DNA of 61,076 nt from Pantoea sp. Brub (GTDB taxonomy: Bacteria > Pseudomonadota > Gammaproteobacteria > Enterobacterales > Enterobacteriaceae). The notes beneath the pieces are model-generated. The model saw only the letters and a program-made list of their open reading frames with translations, did no database searches and was not told the origin of the DNA. Within the stretch, counting starts at the first letter, position 1, and every line of letters begins with the position of its first letter. The stretch lies in contig VOQV01000006.1 in the NCBI GenBank assembly GCA_016642085.1, positions 1 to 61,076 of the forward strand, in the 5' to 3' direction. Below are positions 1 through 10,559 of this stretch, one piece after another. A program made the translations under genes and the position numbers.

Positions 1-548
1 ATGAAGATTTACGCATGGGAAATTTAAAAGGAGGAGTGGTAGGAACATTAATGAGTAATATGGGATTAGAATTAGCATTTAAAAAATTAGGTATTCCTTT
101 TGTACGAGCAGAAGTTGGAGATCGTTATGTAATTAAAGAAATGCATAAAAAAGGATGGATATTGGGTGCTGAAAATTCTGGACATGTTATTTTATTAGAG
201 AAAACTACTACTGGTGATGGTATAATAGCAGGTTTGCAAATATTAACTATAATGGTTCGTAATCATATGACTTTATATGATTTATGTAGTGGCATAAAAA
301 TGTTTCCTCAAATATTATTAAATGTGGATGTTAATAGTACATCTAGTACTTTAAACAATCATGATATAAAGATCATAGCTGCAAAAATTGAAAAAGAGTT
401 AATAGGATTTGGTCGAGTAATATTAAGAAAATCTGGAACCGAACCATTAATTAGAGTAATGGTAGAAGGAGAAAATAAATTACAAGTTATTGCAGCAGCA
501 AATAGGATTATTGAACAAATCAATAAAATTGATAATAAAGTTATGTAA
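1..548 (+). CDS. glmM: Phosphoglucosamine mutase, C-terminal part (5' end outside window)
   Basis: GlmM converts glucosamine-6-phosphate to glucosamine-1-phosphate in the cytoplasm, the step before UDP-GlcNAc for peptidoglycan and lipopolysaccharide. Only the C-terminal part (about 180 residues) is present. The frame is open from base 3 (Glu-Asp-Leu-Arg before the first Met at 15), so the gene begins upstream and the internal ATG is not its start. Visible signatures are the sugar-binding GAENSGH segment, the TTTGDG segment and the phosphate-binding loop [12 protein letters not shown] near the C terminus, all very close to E. coli GlmM. secG follows, as in E. coli. The stop codon lies within a perfect palindrome (541-566). 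Confidence 0.97.
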   Translation, partial: EDLRMGNLKGGVVGTLMSNMGLELAFKKLGIPFVRAEVGDRYVIKEMHKKGWILGAENSGHVILLEKTTTGDGIIAGLQILTIMVRNHMTLYDLCSGIKMFPQILLNVDVNSTSSTLNNHDIKIIAAKIEKELIGFGRVILRKSGTEPLIRVMVEGENKLQVIAAANRIIEQINKIDNKVM

Positions 549-566
549 AAATATATTTTTACATAA
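541..566 (+). terminator. Perfect 26-bp palindrome over the glmM stop codon
   Basis: Two 13-base arms (541-553 and 554-566) are exact reverse complements with no spacer, and the glmM stop codon TAA (546-548) lies in the left arm. As RNA it would form an A-U-rich hairpin at the 3' end of glmM, before secG. It has no G+C-rich stem and no strong U tail, so termination is unproven; 3'-end protection is an alternative. Confidence 0.4.
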
Positions 567-689
567 AAAGAAATAATTATTCTATGAAATAGATCTTGTA
601 AAAAATGTTGTTTCTGTTAAAATATATAAGGTAAGTTTGCCATTAAGAAATTATATAAAAATTACATATAATTAGGATTGACATTAGTT

Positions 690-1031
690 ATGTATAATGT
701 TTGTTTGTTTTTATTTTTTGTTGTATCTGTGTTGTTTATCAGTTTAATTATGATACAACAAAATAAAAACTTTAATATGGGAACTTCATTTAATATAAAT
801 ATAAATGATAGACTTATAAATTCTAGTAACTCAAATGATATTATAACTCGTACTATTGGTATTCTAGTGTCTATATTTTTTATATTAAGTCTAGTTTTAA
901 ATAATATTAATAGTAAAAAATTATCTAAAAATAATAAATGGGAAAATTTATCTGTACCAAAAAATGTCAAAATAAATCAAAATAAAATCAAGAAACATAA
1001 CGAACATATAGTTCATGAGATTCCTGAATAA
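690..1031 (+). CDS. secG: Protein translocase subunit SecG
   Basis: SecG is the small accessory subunit of the SecYEG inner-membrane channel and assists SecA-driven export. The 113-residue product has the family layout: a first membrane helix (about residues 3-20), a cytoplasmic loop containing the conserved IMIQQNKNFNMGTSF segment, a second helix (about 52-72) ending LVLNNINS, and a polar Lys/Asn-rich tail. I start it at ATG 690, giving MYNVCLF, which aligns with E. coli MYEALLV. A TTG at 678 is in frame but sits directly on the AGGA at 674-677. Position between glmM and tRNA-Leu(GAG) is as in E. coli. Confidence 0.93.
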   Translation: MYNVCLFLFFVVSVLFISLIMIQQNKNFNMGTSFNININDRLINSSNSNDIITRTIGILVSIFFILSLVLNNINSKKLSKNNKWENLSVPKNVKINQNKIKKHNEHIVHEIPE

Positions 1032-1077
1032 TCTTTTTAGAATTTAGTTATTATAAATAATTAATATTATTTAAAAT

Positions 1078-1161
1078 GCCGAGGTGGTGAAATTGGTAGA
1101 CACGCTACCTTGAGGTGGTAGTACCTTATTTGGTTTACGGGTTCAAGTCCCGTCCTCGGTA
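1078..1161 (+). tRNA. leuU: tRNA-Leu (anticodon GAG)
   Basis: Acceptor arm GCCGAGG pairs with CCTCGGT (one G-U pair). The anticodon stem CTACC/GGTAG encloses the loop TTGAGGT, giving anticodon GAG. A long class II variable arm and a T arm with GTTCAAG are present. It matches E. coli leuU closely and lies at the same place after secG. The discriminator A (1161) is followed by TTA, so CCA is not encoded. E. coli metY, which follows in that genome, is not found here. Confidence 0.96.
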
Positions 1162-1242
1162 TTATTTGTTATATAATTATTCACTTAATAAGTATTTTTT
1201 ATAACTTTTATTAATATTTATATTTTTAAAGACGTTTAGAAA

Positions 1243-1322
1243 AATTTCTAAAATGGTAAATTAATAACAAAAAAACCCCGAATTTCGGGGTTTTTTGTTA
1301 TTAATTTACCATTTTAGAAATT
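1243..1322 (+). terminator. 80-nt inverted repeat with GC-rich intrinsic terminator core
   Basis: Left arm 1243-1282 and right arm 1284-1322 are complementary along their whole length apart from one unpaired A in the left arm (seven A against six T). The core CCCCGAA/TTCGGGG followed by six T is a textbook rho-independent terminator, downstream of tRNA-Leu(GAG) and upstream of rimP. The outer 25 or so pairs are A+T rich and far exceed what a terminator needs. Because it is symmetric, with an A run before the stem, it could work in both directions. Confidence 0.9.
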
Positions 1323-1360
1323 AATTAAAAGCTTTATTACATTTTCAGGAGTGTATTGTT

Positions 1361-1813
1361 TTGTCTACTTTAAAACAGAAAATAATCAACCTAATATTAT
1401 TACCTATAGAATCTTTAGGTTATAATTTAATTGGAGTTGAATTTATGCACTATGATATATTAAAGATACGGATCTATATTGATAACATAAATGGTATTAG
1501 TATTGATGATTGCACAAAAGTTAGCTATAAAATAAGCAAGTTAATAGATATAGAGGATTTCATTAATGTACCTTATAATCTTGAAATATCTTCACCAGGA
1601 TTAAATCGTCCTTTATTCACTATTAACCATTATCTTAACTTTTTAGGTCAAAAAATAAAAATACAGTTACACTCAAAATTTCAAAAAAAATATAAATTTA
1701 TAGGTACTCTGAAGTCCGTTAAAGGAGACATTATTACAATAAATATTGAAGGCAATGATAAAGTTTTTGCTTTAAATGATATAAAAAAAGCAAATTTAAT
1801 TCACTACTTCTAA
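1361..1813 (+). CDS. rimP: Ribosome maturation factor RimP
   Basis: RimP binds the 30S subunit and helps its assembly. The product is 150 residues, the same size as E. coli RimP, and ends with the matching FALNDIKKANLIHYF. The family segments IDDCTKVS and the YNLEISSPGLNRPLF region are clear. The start is TTG 1361, placed nine bases after AGGAG (1347-1351) and giving MSTLKQK, which aligns with E. coli MSTLEQK; nearby GTG and TTG codons are out of frame. It is the first gene of the rimP-nusA-infB-rbfA-truB-rpsO-pnp series and probably shares its transcript. Confidence 0.95.
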   Translation: MSTLKQKIINLILLPIESLGYNLIGVEFMHYDILKIRIYIDNINGISIDDCTKVSYKISKLIDIEDFINVPYNLEISSPGLNRPLFTINHYLNFLGQKIKIQLHSKFQKKYKFIGTLKSVKGDIITINIEGNDKVFALNDIKKANLIHYF

Positions 1814-1840
1814 AAAATATGAAAATTGAGATCAATCACG

Positions 1841-3328
1841 ATGAATAAAGAGATCTTAGCTGTCGTAGAAGCTGTTTCTAACGAAAAAGCCTTACCACGT
1901 GAGAAAATCTTCGAAGCACTTGAGCGTGCACTAGCTACTGCAACTAAAAAGAAATATGAACAAGATATTGATGTATATGTAATTATCAACCGTAAGAGTG
2001 GTAACTTTGAAACTTTCCGACGTTGGAAAATTGTAGACAAAGTAACACAACCTACTAAAGAAATAACATTAGAAGCAGCTTGTTTCGAAAATAACAATTG
2101 TAATTTAGGAGAATATATTGAAGATCAAATTAAATCTGTTACTTTTAATAGAATTACTACCCAAACTGCTAAACAAGTTATTGTACAAAAGGTACGTGAA
2201 GCTGAACGTGCAATGATAATCGATAAATTTCGCAAACGACAAGGTGAAATGATTACTGGTATAGTTAAAAGAGTTCATAGAGATAGCATATATTTAGATT
2301 TAAGCAATAATGCTGAAGGGATAATTCTTAGAGAAGATTTTTTACCTAGAGAAAATTTTCGAATAGGAGATCGAGTAAAAGGTATATTATATGCTATACG
2401 TCCTGAATCTAAAGGTGCTCAATTATTTATTACTAGATCTAAACCAGAAATGTTAATAGAACTATTTCGCATAGAAGTCCCTGAAATCAATGAAGAAATA
2501 ATTGAAATTAAAGCTGCTATTCGAGACCCAGGCTCAAGAGCAAAAATTGCAGTAAAAACTAATGACAAAAGAATTGATCCCATAGGTGCCTGTGTTGGAA
2601 TGAGAGGTTCACGTGTGCAAGCTGTATCCAATGAACTTGGAGGAGAAAGAATAGATATTATACTATGGGATGATAATCCAGCACAATTCGTTATTAATGC
2701 AATGGCACCAGCTGATGTAGTATCAATCATAGTAGATGAAGATAAACATACAATGGATATTGCTGTAGAGGCAAATAATCTTGCTCAAGCAATTGGTCGT
2801 AATGGTCAAAATATACGCTTAGCTTCACAACTTAGCGGATGGGAATTAAATGTTATGACTGTTGATGAATTACAAAACAAACATCAAGCAGAATTGCATC
2901 AATCCATTAATATTTTTACTAAATATTTAAATATAGATGAAAAATTTGCTAAAATTTTAATAGATGAAGGTTTTTCTTCATTAGAAGAACTAGCATACGT
3001 ACCAATTGATGAATTATTAAAAATTAATAGTATTGACGAAGAATTAATTAAAATTTTACGTGATAAAGCAAAAAATGCATTAATAACATTAGAATTAACA
3101 AAAGAAGAATACCTTGATCAACAAGGTCCTACTGAAGACCTTTTAAATCTTAAAGGTTTAGATCGCAGCTTAGCTTTTCGACTAGCATTAAAAGGTATTT
3201 ATAAACTAGAAGATCTTGCTGAACAAAGTATTGATGATCTAACAGATATTGAAGAAATATCTAATGCTAAAGCTGGTGCATTAATTATGGCTGCACGTAA
3301 TATTTGTTGGTTCAATAATGATGTATAA
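1841..3328 (+). CDS. nusA: Transcription termination/antitermination factor NusA
   Basis: NusA binds RNA polymerase and controls pausing, termination and rRNA antitermination. At 495 residues it equals E. coli NusA in length. In order: N-terminal polymerase-binding domain (1-125), S1 domain (about 135-200), two KH domains (about 200-345, with GACVGMRG and AIGRNGQN), then two acidic C-terminal repeats ending in [12 protein letters not shown] 1841 gives [11 protein letters not shown] exactly as in E. coli; an in-frame TTG at 1826 would add five residues with no match. The gene keeps slightly more G+C than its neighbours near the 5' end. Its antitermination partner SuhB is also in this window. 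Confidence 0.98.
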   Translation: MNKEILAVVEAVSNEKALPREKIFEALERALATATKKKYEQDIDVYVIINRKSGNFETFRRWKIVDKVTQPTKEITLEAACFENNNCNLGEYIEDQIKSVTFNRITTQTAKQVIVQKVREAERAMIIDKFRKRQGEMITGIVKRVHRDSIYLDLSNNAEGIILREDFLPRENFRIGDRVKGILYAIRPESKGAQLFITRSKPEMLIELFRIEVPEINEEIIEIKAAIRDPGSRAKIAVKTNDKRIDPIGACVGMRGSRVQAVSNELGGERIDIILWDDNPAQFVINAMAPADVVSIIVDEDKHTMDIAVEANNLAQAIGRNGQNIRLASQLSGWELNVMTVDELQNKHQAELHQSINIFTKYLNIDEKFAKILIDEGFSSLEELAYVPIDELLKINSIDEELIKILRDKAKNALITLELTKEEYLDQQGPTEDLLNLKGLDRSLAFRLALKGIYKLEDLAEQSIDDLTDIEEISNAKAGALIMAARNICWFNNDV

Positions 3329-3345
3329 TAACGGAAAGGATTAGT

Positions 3346-6018
3346 ATGATAGATGTGACTGTAAAACATTTAGCAGCAGAAATTCAAATTTCAGTTAATC
3401 GATTATTAAAACAATTTACTAATGCAGGAATATTTAAATCAGAAAATGATATAGTAACTCATAAAGAAAAAAAAATTCTATTAGCATACTTAAACCATGA
3501 ACATGGTAATAATCAATGTCCTAATAAATTAACATTACTAAGAAAAACAAAAAGCACTTTAAATATTCCGATTACAGGTGGTAAGTCTAGATCGATAAAA
3601 ATTGAATTTCGCAAAAAATATACCTACGTAAATGATAATATAGAAATTAAACCAATTGCAGAAAATAATAGTATTAAAATTGACAATAAACAACCAATTG
3701 ATGATTTACATAAACATCAAGCAAAATCTAAACAAAAAAAACAATCTAAAACCTTATTGATTAATGATATAAAAGATATTAGCTCTCATAATAAAAAAAC
3801 AGTCAATTCAAATAACAATAAGAATGTCCAAATTATACAATTGAACAATACTAATTTAGAAGTTAACGTTGTTGAAATGAAACGTAAAGCTGAAGAAACA
3901 GCACGTCTTAAATTAGAAAAAGAAGCACAATTAGCATTAGAAAATGCACGTCGTTTAGCTAAAGAAAAAGCTTATGAATGGGCACAAATAGAAGAAGAAG
4001 ATAAAATCGACTATCATACAACTACATCTATACATGCAAGACAAGCAGAGGATGAAAATGATCTTCAACTTGAATCTGGGCATATACGCATACGTAATTC
4101 TAAAATACTGCGTTTAGCAAAAAAAAATAATAAACAATCAGAAACTAAAAAAGATTTTGAAGACTCACATATTACTACTCGTAATTATAAAAATAGTAAA
4201 CAACGCAATAAAATAAATACATTACAACAAGTTTTTAATAAACCAATACAAACTATTAATCGAGATGTTATTATTGGAGAAACTATTACAGTAGCTGAAT
4301 TATCTAATAAAATGGCTGTTAAAAGCTCTTTAGTAATAAAAACAATGATGAAATTAGGTTTAATGATAACTATTAATCAAACCGTTGATCAAGAAACAGC
4401 CCAACTTATTGCTGAAGAAATGGGTCATAAAGTTATTTTACGTCGAGAAAATGAATTAGAAACAGCTATAATGGATGATCGTGATAAGGGATGTTCACAA
4501 GAGATACGTGCACCAATCGTTACTATTATGGGACATGTAGATCATGGGAAAACATCATTACTAGATCATATTCGTTCTACAAAAATTACTGATAAAGAAG
4601 CAGGGGGTATTACTCAACATATAGGTGCTTATCATGTTAAAATTAATAATAACATGATTACTTTTCTTGATACTCCAGGACATGCAGCGTTTACTGCCAT
4701 GCGTTCACGTGGAGTAAAAATAACAGATATAGTAATATTAGTTGTTGCAGTAGATGACGGTGTTATGCCTCAAACTATTGAAGCTATTCAACATGCTCAA
4801 GCAGCTAAAGTACCAGTGATAGTAGCTATTAATAAAATTGATAAAACTGATTATGATTCATCTCGCATTAAAAATGAACTAACTAAATATAATATAGTAC
4901 CTGAAGAATGGGGAGGAGAAAATATATTTGTTAATATTTCTGCAAAACATGGAATAGGTATTGAAGAACTATTAAACGCTATTTTACTGCAAGCAGAATT
5001 ATTAGAATTAAAAGTTACATCGAAGGGGATGGGTAGTGGCGTAGTTATAGAATCATTTCTTGATAAAGGCAGAGGACCAATAGCAACTGTTTTAGTAAAA
5101 GAAGGTCAATTAAATAAAGGTGATATTGTTCTTTGTGGTTTTAAATATGGTCGAATACGTGCAATGCGTAATGAATTCAGACACGAAATTATAAAAGCTG
5201 GACCATCAATTCCTGTAGAAATATTAGGTTTATCAGGACTACCAATAGCTGGTGATGAAGTAACAGTTGTCAGAGATGAAAAAAAAGCTAGAGAAGTTGC
5301 TTTATATCGTCAAAATAAATATCGTGAAATTAAACTTACACGACAACAAAATGCTAAATTAGAAAATATGTTTACTAATATGACACAAGGTACAGTATCT
5401 GAATTAAATATTATTCTAAAAGCAGATGTACAAGGTTCTGTAGAGGCAATATCTGATGCTTTAAATAAATTGTCTAATAATGACATTAAAATTAAAATAA
5501 TAGTTTCAGGAGTAGGAGGAATTACTGAAACAGATGCTTCTTTAGCAGCAGCTTCTAACGCAATCATTCTTGGATTTAATGTTCGAGCTGATGTATCAGC
5601 AAAATATATTATCGATAATGAAAATCTAGATATTCGATACTATTCTATAATATATAATTTACTTGATGATATAACAGCAGCCATGAAAGGAATGTTGAAA
5701 TCAGAACACAAACAAAAAATAATAGGATTAGCTTCAGTGCGTGATGTATTTAAATCTCCAAAATTTGGTTCTATTGCTGGATGTATAGTTACAGAGGGAA
5801 ATATTAAGAAAAATAATCCAGTTCGAATTTTAAGAAATAATATAGTAATTTATGAAGGGGAACTTGAATCATTGCGTAGATTTAAAGAAGATGTGAATGA
5901 AGTACGTAACGGTATTGAATGTGGAATAGGAATAAAAAATTATAATGATATTATTATTGGTGATATTATAGAAGTATTCGAGACTGTAGAAATTAAACGT
6001 ATAAAAAATCAATTATAA
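3346..6018 (+). CDS. infB: Translation initiation factor IF-2
   Basis: IF-2 is the GTPase that places initiator tRNA on the 30S subunit and drives subunit joining. It is 890 residues, the E. coli length. It has an N-terminal IF2N domain (1-50), a low-complexity charged linker rich in Lys and Asn (about 85-290), a second IF2N-like segment (about 315-365), the G domain with GHVDHGKTS (396-404), DTPGH and NKID, then the beta-barrel and C-terminal tRNA-binding domains. ATG 3346 follows a good AAGGA. The linker contains A9 runs that stay in frame, unlike the A10 runs elsewhere in the window. Confidence 0.98.
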   Translation: MIDVTVKHLAAEIQISVNRLLKQFTNAGIFKSENDIVTHKEKKILLAYLNHEHGNNQCPNKLTLLRKTKSTLNIPITGGKSRSIKIEFRKKYTYVNDNIEIKPIAENNSIKIDNKQPIDDLHKHQAKSKQKKQSKTLLINDIKDISSHNKKTVNSNNNKNVQIIQLNNTNLEVNVVEMKRKAEETARLKLEKEAQLALENARRLAKEKAYEWAQIEEEDKIDYHTTTSIHARQAEDENDLQLESGHIRIRNSKILRLAKKNNKQSETKKDFEDSHITTRNYKNSKQRNKINTLQQVFNKPIQTINRDVIIGETITVAELSNKMAVKSSLVIKTMMKLGLMITINQTVDQETAQLIAEEMGHKVILRRENELETAIMDDRDKGCSQEIRAPIVTIMGHVDHGKTSLLDHIRSTKITDKEAGGITQHIGAYHVKINNNMITFLDTPGHAAFTAMRSRGVKITDIVILVVAVDDGVMPQTIEAIQHAQAAKVPVIVAINKIDKTDYDSSRIKNELTKYNIVPEEWGGENIFVNISAKHGIGIEELLNAILLQAELLELKVTSKGMGSGVVIESFLDKGRGPIATVLVKEGQLNKGDIVLCGFKYGRIRAMRNEFRHEIIKAGPSIPVEILGLSGLPIAGDEVTVVRDEKKAREVALYRQNKYREIKLTRQQNAKLENMFTNMTQGTVSELNIILKADVQGSVEAISDALNKLSNNDIKIKIIVSGVGGITETDASLAAASNAIILGFNVRADVSAKYIIDNENLDIRYYSIIYNLLDDITAAMKGMLKSEHKQKIIGLASVRDVFKSPKFGSIAGCIVTEGNIKKNNPVRILRNNIVIYEGELESLRRFKEDVNEVRNGIECGIGIKNYNDIIIGDIIEVFETVEIKRIKNQL

Positions 6019-6084
6019 CTTAATATATAATATTAATAATTATATTTATATTAAATAAAATCTTAAAAATTAAGGTAAAATTTG

Positions 6085-6438
6085 ATGAATAAAGAGTCTC
6101 ATCGATCTTATAAAGTATCACATGCTATTCAAAAAGAAATTGCAACAATATTAAAATATAATATTCAAGATCCTCGTTTATACAAATTAACAACTATTTC
6201 TGGCGTTATAATGTCAAAAGATCTTTCTTATGCTAAAATTTTTGTTACTTTTTATATAGATAAAATAGATCATCATATAATAACCCACAAATTAAAAACA
6301 TTAAAAAAAGCATCAGGTTATATTCGTGTTTTGTTAGCTCAAAATATGAAATTGCGTATTGTCCCGTATTTAAATTTTTTTTATGACAATTCTATGATGG
6401 CAGGAAATCGTATGTTTAATCTTAACATTAAAACATGA
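6085..6438 (+). CDS. rbfA: 30S ribosome-binding factor RbfA
   Basis: RbfA is a KH-fold protein needed for 16S 5'-end maturation and cold growth. The 117-residue product aligns with E. coli RbfA through the IQDPRL segment, the YAKIFVTF strand, RIVPYLNFFYDNS and the final NRMFNL. It lacks about 15 residues of the polar C-terminal tail, which is commonly lost in reduced genomes. The start is ATG 6085 (MNKESHR), ten bases after AGG; a TTG just before it is also in frame. Its order after infB is conserved. Confidence 0.93.
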   Translation: MNKESHRSYKVSHAIQKEIATILKYNIQDPRLYKLTTISGVIMSKDLSYAKIFVTFYIDKIDHHIITHKLKTLKKASGYIRVLLAQNMKLRIVPYLNFFYDNSMMAGNRMFNLNIKT

Positions 6439-6474
6439 TTTATAAATATCTATGTAATTTTATAGGAATAAATT

Positions 6475-7392
6475 ATGCACTTTAACTCCAATAATATTAA
6501 TGGTATTTTATTGGTAGATAAACCTAAAGGTATTTCTTCTAATTATGCATTACAAACAATAAAAAATATATTCAAAGTTAGTAAAGCAGGTTATGTTGGT
6601 ACTCTTGATCCTTTAGCAACTGGACTTTTACCAATTTGTTTTGGAGAAGCAGCTAAATTTTCAAAATATTTATCTGATTCAGATAAATATTACCAAGTAA
6701 TAGCCCGTTTAGGACAAAAAACTAATACTTTAGATGCAGATGGAGTATTATTAAACATCAAACCTATCAATTTTAACAAAAAAGAATTAAATATTGCATT
6801 AGAAAGTTTTAAAGGAGATAGTTTGCAAATCCCACCTATGTTTTCAGCTTTAAAATACAAAGGTCGACCTTTGTATTTTTATGCTAGACAAGGAATTAAT
6901 ATTAAACGAAAACCTCGTTTAATATCTATATATGAACTAAAATTTATTAGGTGGCAATATGATGAATTAGAATTAGAAATACATTGTTCTAAAGGTGTAT
7001 ATATTCGAACTATTATTGATGATTTAGGTGAAAAATTAGGTTGCTATGCACATGTTATTGAACTTCGTCGTATAAGAATAGCAAATTATTTTGCTAAAAA
7101 TGCTATTACAATAAATAAATTATTGTCTCTTATAATGAACAAAAATTATGGCATAGCAGAATTACTTAATTCATTAATTTTACCAATTGATAGTCAATTA
7201 TCACATTTTCCAACAATCAATTTATTGCCAAAAATAGTTAGTATTATTAAAACAGGTCAAACAGTACAAATAAATAATTTATCCGTACAAGGTTTAGTTC
7301 GTTTAACAGAAGGAAAACAACATAGATTTTTTGGTGTAGCAAAAGTTAGTAATAATTATATTGTCCCGGTTCGTTTATTAATGAATTCTTAA
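6475..7392 (+). CDS. truB: tRNA pseudouridine-55 synthase TruB
   Basis: TruB makes pseudouridine 55 in the T loop of tRNAs and acts as a tRNA folding chaperone. The 305-residue product (E. coli 314) carries the catalytic motif GTLDPLATG with its Asp, the GILLVDKPKGISS N-terminal motif, the YxQ-type IPPMFSALKYKG segment and the KGVYIRTII segment. A PUA-like C-terminal region is present but divergent. ATG 6475 is preceded by AGGAAT. It follows rbfA and precedes rpsO as in E. coli. A 16-bp perfect palindrome (7435-7450) lies in the truB-rpsO spacer. Confidence 0.97.
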   Translation: MHFNSNNINGILLVDKPKGISSNYALQTIKNIFKVSKAGYVGTLDPLATGLLPICFGEAAKFSKYLSDSDKYYQVIARLGQKTNTLDADGVLLNIKPINFNKKELNIALESFKGDSLQIPPMFSALKYKGRPLYFYARQGINIKRKPRLISIYELKFIRWQYDELELEIHCSKGVYIRTIIDDLGEKLGCYAHVIELRRIRIANYFAKNAITINKLLSLIMNKNYGIAELLNSLILPIDSQLSHFPTINLLPKIVSIIKTGQTVQINNLSVQGLVRLTEGKQHRFFGVAKVSNNYIVPVRLLMNS

Positions 7393-7507
7393 AAAATGTA
7401 ATTATTTATTACTTAGTTAAAATAAATAATACATAAACTATATATAGTTTTATACAATGTTGAATGATAATTCAATAAGAATAAATTTATTTTAAATGGA
7501 GTCTATT

Positions 7508-7777
7508 ATGTCGCTAGATACAGAAATTAAAAAAAAAATTATTACTACGTATGGTAATAATCTTAATGATAGTGGATCATCTGAAGTTCAAATAGCATTA
7601 TTAACTGCTAGAATAAACCACCTTCAAAATCATTTTGCCGAACACAAAAAGGATCACCATAGTAGATTAGGTTTATTACGTATAGTATCTAGACGTAGAA
7701 AATTATTAGATTATTTAAAATTTAAAAATATAATACGCTATAGTAGTTTAATTGAAAAACTTGGTTTACGACGTTAA
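7508..7777 (+). CDS. rpsO: 30S ribosomal protein S15
   Basis: S15 is a primary 16S rRNA-binding protein of the central domain of the small subunit. At 89 residues it equals E. coli S15, with the signature segments [23 protein letters not shown] and [17 protein letters not shown] start it at ATG 7508 (MSLDTE), six bases after GGAG (7498-7501). An ATG at 7496 overlaps that ribosome-binding site and would add four residues absent from the family. pnp follows after 270 bases, as in E. coli, where the two are co-transcribed. Confidence 0.97.
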   Translation: MSLDTEIKKKIITTYGNNLNDSGSSEVQIALLTARINHLQNHFAEHKKDHHSRLGLLRIVSRRRKLLDYLKFKNIIRYSSLIEKLGLRR

Positions 7778-7994
7778 TTATTGAATATAATTAATTATAT
7801 TAAGATTATTATAACAATTTTTAAAAAAAAATTGCTTAAATAAATAATTTGCTCGTTTTATAATTATTAATTAACATTATTACTATATAATAAGCTTGAT
7901 GATATTAATTTTTTCAAAAACATATTTGTATTAAACATTATGTAATTTATGCATAAATTTTTTTCACATAAAATACAATAAACAATTAATAATA

Positions 7995-8022
7995 AATAGC
8001 AAACGTATCATCAATTGCTATT
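7995..8022 (+). promoter_or_regulatory. Hairpin in the pnp 5' leader
   Basis: The arms AATAGCAA (7995-8002) and TTGCTATT (8015-8022) form a perfect 8-bp stem with a 12-base loop, ending 12 bases before the pnp ribosome-binding site AAGGA (8035-8039). In E. coli the pnp leader forms a hairpin cut by RNase III, after which PNPase represses its own synthesis. Both enzymes are encoded in this window, so a reduced version of that control is possible, but this is inference from position. Confidence 0.35.
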
Positions 8023-8047
8023 CCTATTGAAGTAAAGGACTTTTATT

Positions 8048-10144
8048 TTGTTGAACCCGATTTCACATAAGTTTCAATACGGGCAACATACTATAACTTT
8101 AGAAACTGGTATGATAGCCCGTCAAGCCGATTCAGCTGTTTTAGTAACTATGAACGATACTGCAGTTTTCGTCACTGTAGTATGTCAAAAAGAAGTTAAA
8201 TTAGAACAAAATTTTCTTGCATTAAATATAACCTATCAAGAACGTAGTTATGCAGCTGGTAGAATTCCAGGTAGTTTTTTTCGTAGAGAAGGACGTCCAA
8301 CTGAAAATGAAATTTTAATTGCACGTCTTATAGATCGTCCTATACGTCCATTATTTCCAGAAAATTTTTTAAATGAAGTTCAAATTATAGCTACAGTTTT
8401 ATCTGTTAATCCACAACATCATCCAGATATTATTGCTATGATAGGGGCGTCTGCTGCATTATCACTTTCTGGTATTCCTTTTAATGGCCCTATTGGTTGT
8501 GCTAGAGTTGGTTATATAAATAATCAATATGTATTGAATCCAACAGTAGATGAACTTAAACAATCTAGTTTAGATCTCATTGTAGCTAGTACTAAAAATT
8601 CTATATTAATGGTTGAATCTGAAGCTCAAATTCTTAATGAAGAAAAAATATTAGATGCTATAATGTTTGGACATGACAAACAACAAATTATTATCGAAAA
8701 TATTAATTTATTAGTTGAAAAAATTGGTAAAAAAAATTGGAATTGGATACCAGAAGTTAATAATGATTTATTACATGTACGTATTGCTGCTTTAGCTAAA
8801 AACAAATTAAGTGATGCATATCATATAACTGAAAAACAAAAACGTCATGATACAATTAATGAAATAAAACGTGAAGTTATTAATATTATACAAAATGAGA
8901 ATGAAAATACAATTGATACAAATATTAACAATATATTATATAATCTTGAAAAAGATATTGTACGTACTCGCATATTGAATGATGAATTACGTATAGATGG
9001 TCGCACAAAAAATATGATTCGTGAATTAGATATTAAAACTGGAATATTACCGCGTACACATGGTTCTTCATTGTTCACTCGTGGTGAAACACAAGTTTTA
9101 GTTACAGTAACTTTAGGTACTACACGAGATGCCCAAAACTTAGATGAATTAATGGGAGAACGTACTAATAATTTTTTATTCCACTATAATTTTCCACCTT
9201 ATTCTGTAGGTGAAATTGGCATGTTAGGATCACCTAAACGCCGTGAAATAGGACATGGTCGTTTAGCAAAACGTGGTTTATTAGCGGTAATGCCTAAAGA
9301 AGAAATTTTTCCTTATACTATTCGCATAGTGTCTGAAGTTACTGAATCTAATGGTTCTTCTTCTATGGCTTCTGTATGTGGTGCTTCATTAGCACTAATG
9401 GATGCTGGCGTGCCAATTAAATCAGCAATTGCTGGAATATCAATGGGTTTAGTAAAAAACGATAAAACATTTGTTATATTATCTGATATTTTAGGTGATG
9501 AAGATCATTTAGGCGACATGGATTTTAAAGTAGCTGGTAATGTACAAGGCATAACCGCACTACAAATGGACATTAAAGCAGAAGGTATTACTAGAGAAAT
9601 AATGCAAATTGCTCTTGAACAAGCTAAAGAAGCACGTTTGTATATTTTAAAAGTTATGGAAAAAACTATCAGTAAACCACGACTAGAATTATCTGAGTTT
9701 GCTCCAAGAATTTACACTATTTATATTAGTCCAGACAAAATAAAAGATATAATTGGTAAAGGTGGATCAGTCATTCGTGCTTTGACAGATGAAACTTGTA
9801 CTACTATTGAACTAAAAGATGATGGTACTATAAAAATTGCAGCAATTGACAAAGGAAAAGCTAAAGAAGCAATTAGACGTATAGAGGAGATTACTGCAGA
9901 ATTAGAAATAAGTCGTATTTATAATGGTAAAGTTACAAGAATTGTTGATTTTGGAGCTTTTGTTGCTATAAAGGGTTTTAAAGAAGGTTTAGTTCATATT
10001 TCCCAAATAGTTAATAAAAAAGTGAATAAAGTAAGTGATCACTTACAAATGGGACAAGAAGTATTAGTTAAAGTAATTGATATTGATCGTCAAGGGCGCA
10101 TTAAGTTAAGTATAAAAGAAGCAATTAATAAAAACATAATTTAA
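8048..10144 (+). CDS. pnp: Polyribonucleotide nucleotidyltransferase (PNPase)
   Basis: PNPase is the trimeric phosphorolytic 3'-to-5' exoribonuclease of the degradosome. The 698-residue product has two RNase PH-like domains separated by an all-alpha linker, then KH (about 550-610, with [12 protein letters not shown]) and S1 (about 620-690) domains. Catalytic-core segments such as [19 protein letters not shown] and [15 protein letters not shown] are intact. The C-terminal tail after S1 is about 13 residues shorter than in E. coli. The start is TTG 8048, eight bases after AAGGA, giving [13 protein letters not shown]. coli pnp also starts with TTG. A strong terminator follows at 10420-10462. Confidence 0.98.
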   Translation: MLNPISHKFQYGQHTITLETGMIARQADSAVLVTMNDTAVFVTVVCQKEVKLEQNFLALNITYQERSYAAGRIPGSFFRREGRPTENEILIARLIDRPIRPLFPENFLNEVQIIATVLSVNPQHHPDIIAMIGASAALSLSGIPFNGPIGCARVGYINNQYVLNPTVDELKQSSLDLIVASTKNSILMVESEAQILNEEKILDAIMFGHDKQQIIIENINLLVEKIGKKNWNWIPEVNNDLLHVRIAALAKNKLSDAYHITEKQKRHDTINEIKREVINIIQNENENTIDTNINNILYNLEKDIVRTRILNDELRIDGRTKNMIRELDIKTGILPRTHGSSLFTRGETQVLVTVTLGTTRDAQNLDELMGERTNNFLFHYNFPPYSVGEIGMLGSPKRREIGHGRLAKRGLLAVMPKEEIFPYTIRIVSEVTESNGSSSMASVCGASLALMDAGVPIKSAIAGISMGLVKNDKTFVILSDILGDEDHLGDMDFKVAGNVQGITALQMDIKAEGITREIMQIALEQAKEARLYILKVMEKTISKPRLELSEFAPRIYTIYISPDKIKDIIGKGGSVIRALTDETCTTIELKDDGTIKIAAIDKGKAKEAIRRIEEITAELEISRIYNGKVTRIVDFGAFVAIKGFKEGLVHISQIVNKKVNKVSDHLQMGQEVLVKVIDIDRQGRIKLSIKEAINKNII

Positions 10145-10559
10145 AAAATTATTTTGTCTACAAACCAACAAATAATGCTTTATGTGTACAACTAGACTAA
10201 GATATATAATATATTAGTTATATATTGATTGATATATCAATTAATGATAATTTATACTAGATCTTTATTGGAATATTTTTTTTAAAAATATTTTAAATTA
10301 AAAAAAATATATAATTGATTATTTGTAATAATAATAAATTATATTTTTTTATTTTAGCCAAGATGTATAAATGCATTATTGACATTAAATTAAATATAAT
10401 TACTATTGTAGTAATACTAACCAAGTCGTCATTTTTAGTGATGACCGGTTTTTCTTTTTTTTGAATTTTTTTAATTTACGCTAGATCATAATCCTATAGA
10501 AATCACTATAATAAAATTATGCATATTAGCTAGGGAAATATAAGAGGCACATATAATAC
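10145..10559. other. Gene-free spacer between pnp and deaD
   Basis: These 415 bases lie where E. coli has nlpI. I find no open frame resembling the NlpI lipoprotein. The stretch is extremely A+T rich and holds only short palindromes and the pnp terminator (10420-10462). A ribosome-binding site AAGAGG (10542-10547) precedes deaD. It is best read as the eroded site of a lost gene. Confidence 0.6.
10420..10462 (+). terminator. Rho-independent terminator after pnp
   Basis: The stem GTCGTCAT (10425-10432) pairs with GTGATGAC (10438-10445) with two G-U pairs. It is extended past a small internal loop by ACC (10420-10422) with GGT (10447-10449). A T-rich tail, five T, C, eight T (10449-10462), follows at once. 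This is one of the few G+C-containing terminators in the window and probably ends the rimP-to-pnp transcript. Confidence 0.8.

Noticed and set aside
662..970. Hydrophobic minus-strand frame opposite secG
   Set aside because: It is the antisense of a strong SecG match with no family resemblance of its own. The same applies to frames opposite infB, der, purL and guaB.
7811..7834. CAATTTTT/AAAAATTG stem after rpsO as a terminator
   Set aside because: It is only an A/T run against a T run with no T tail, and rpsO-pnp is normally read through.
10547..10559. GGCACATATAATA shared by the deaD leader and the 44386-44398 region, looking like a -10 box
   Set aside because: In deaD the box would be directly on the start codon with no -35 match. 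Thirteen shared A+T-rich bases can arise by chance.
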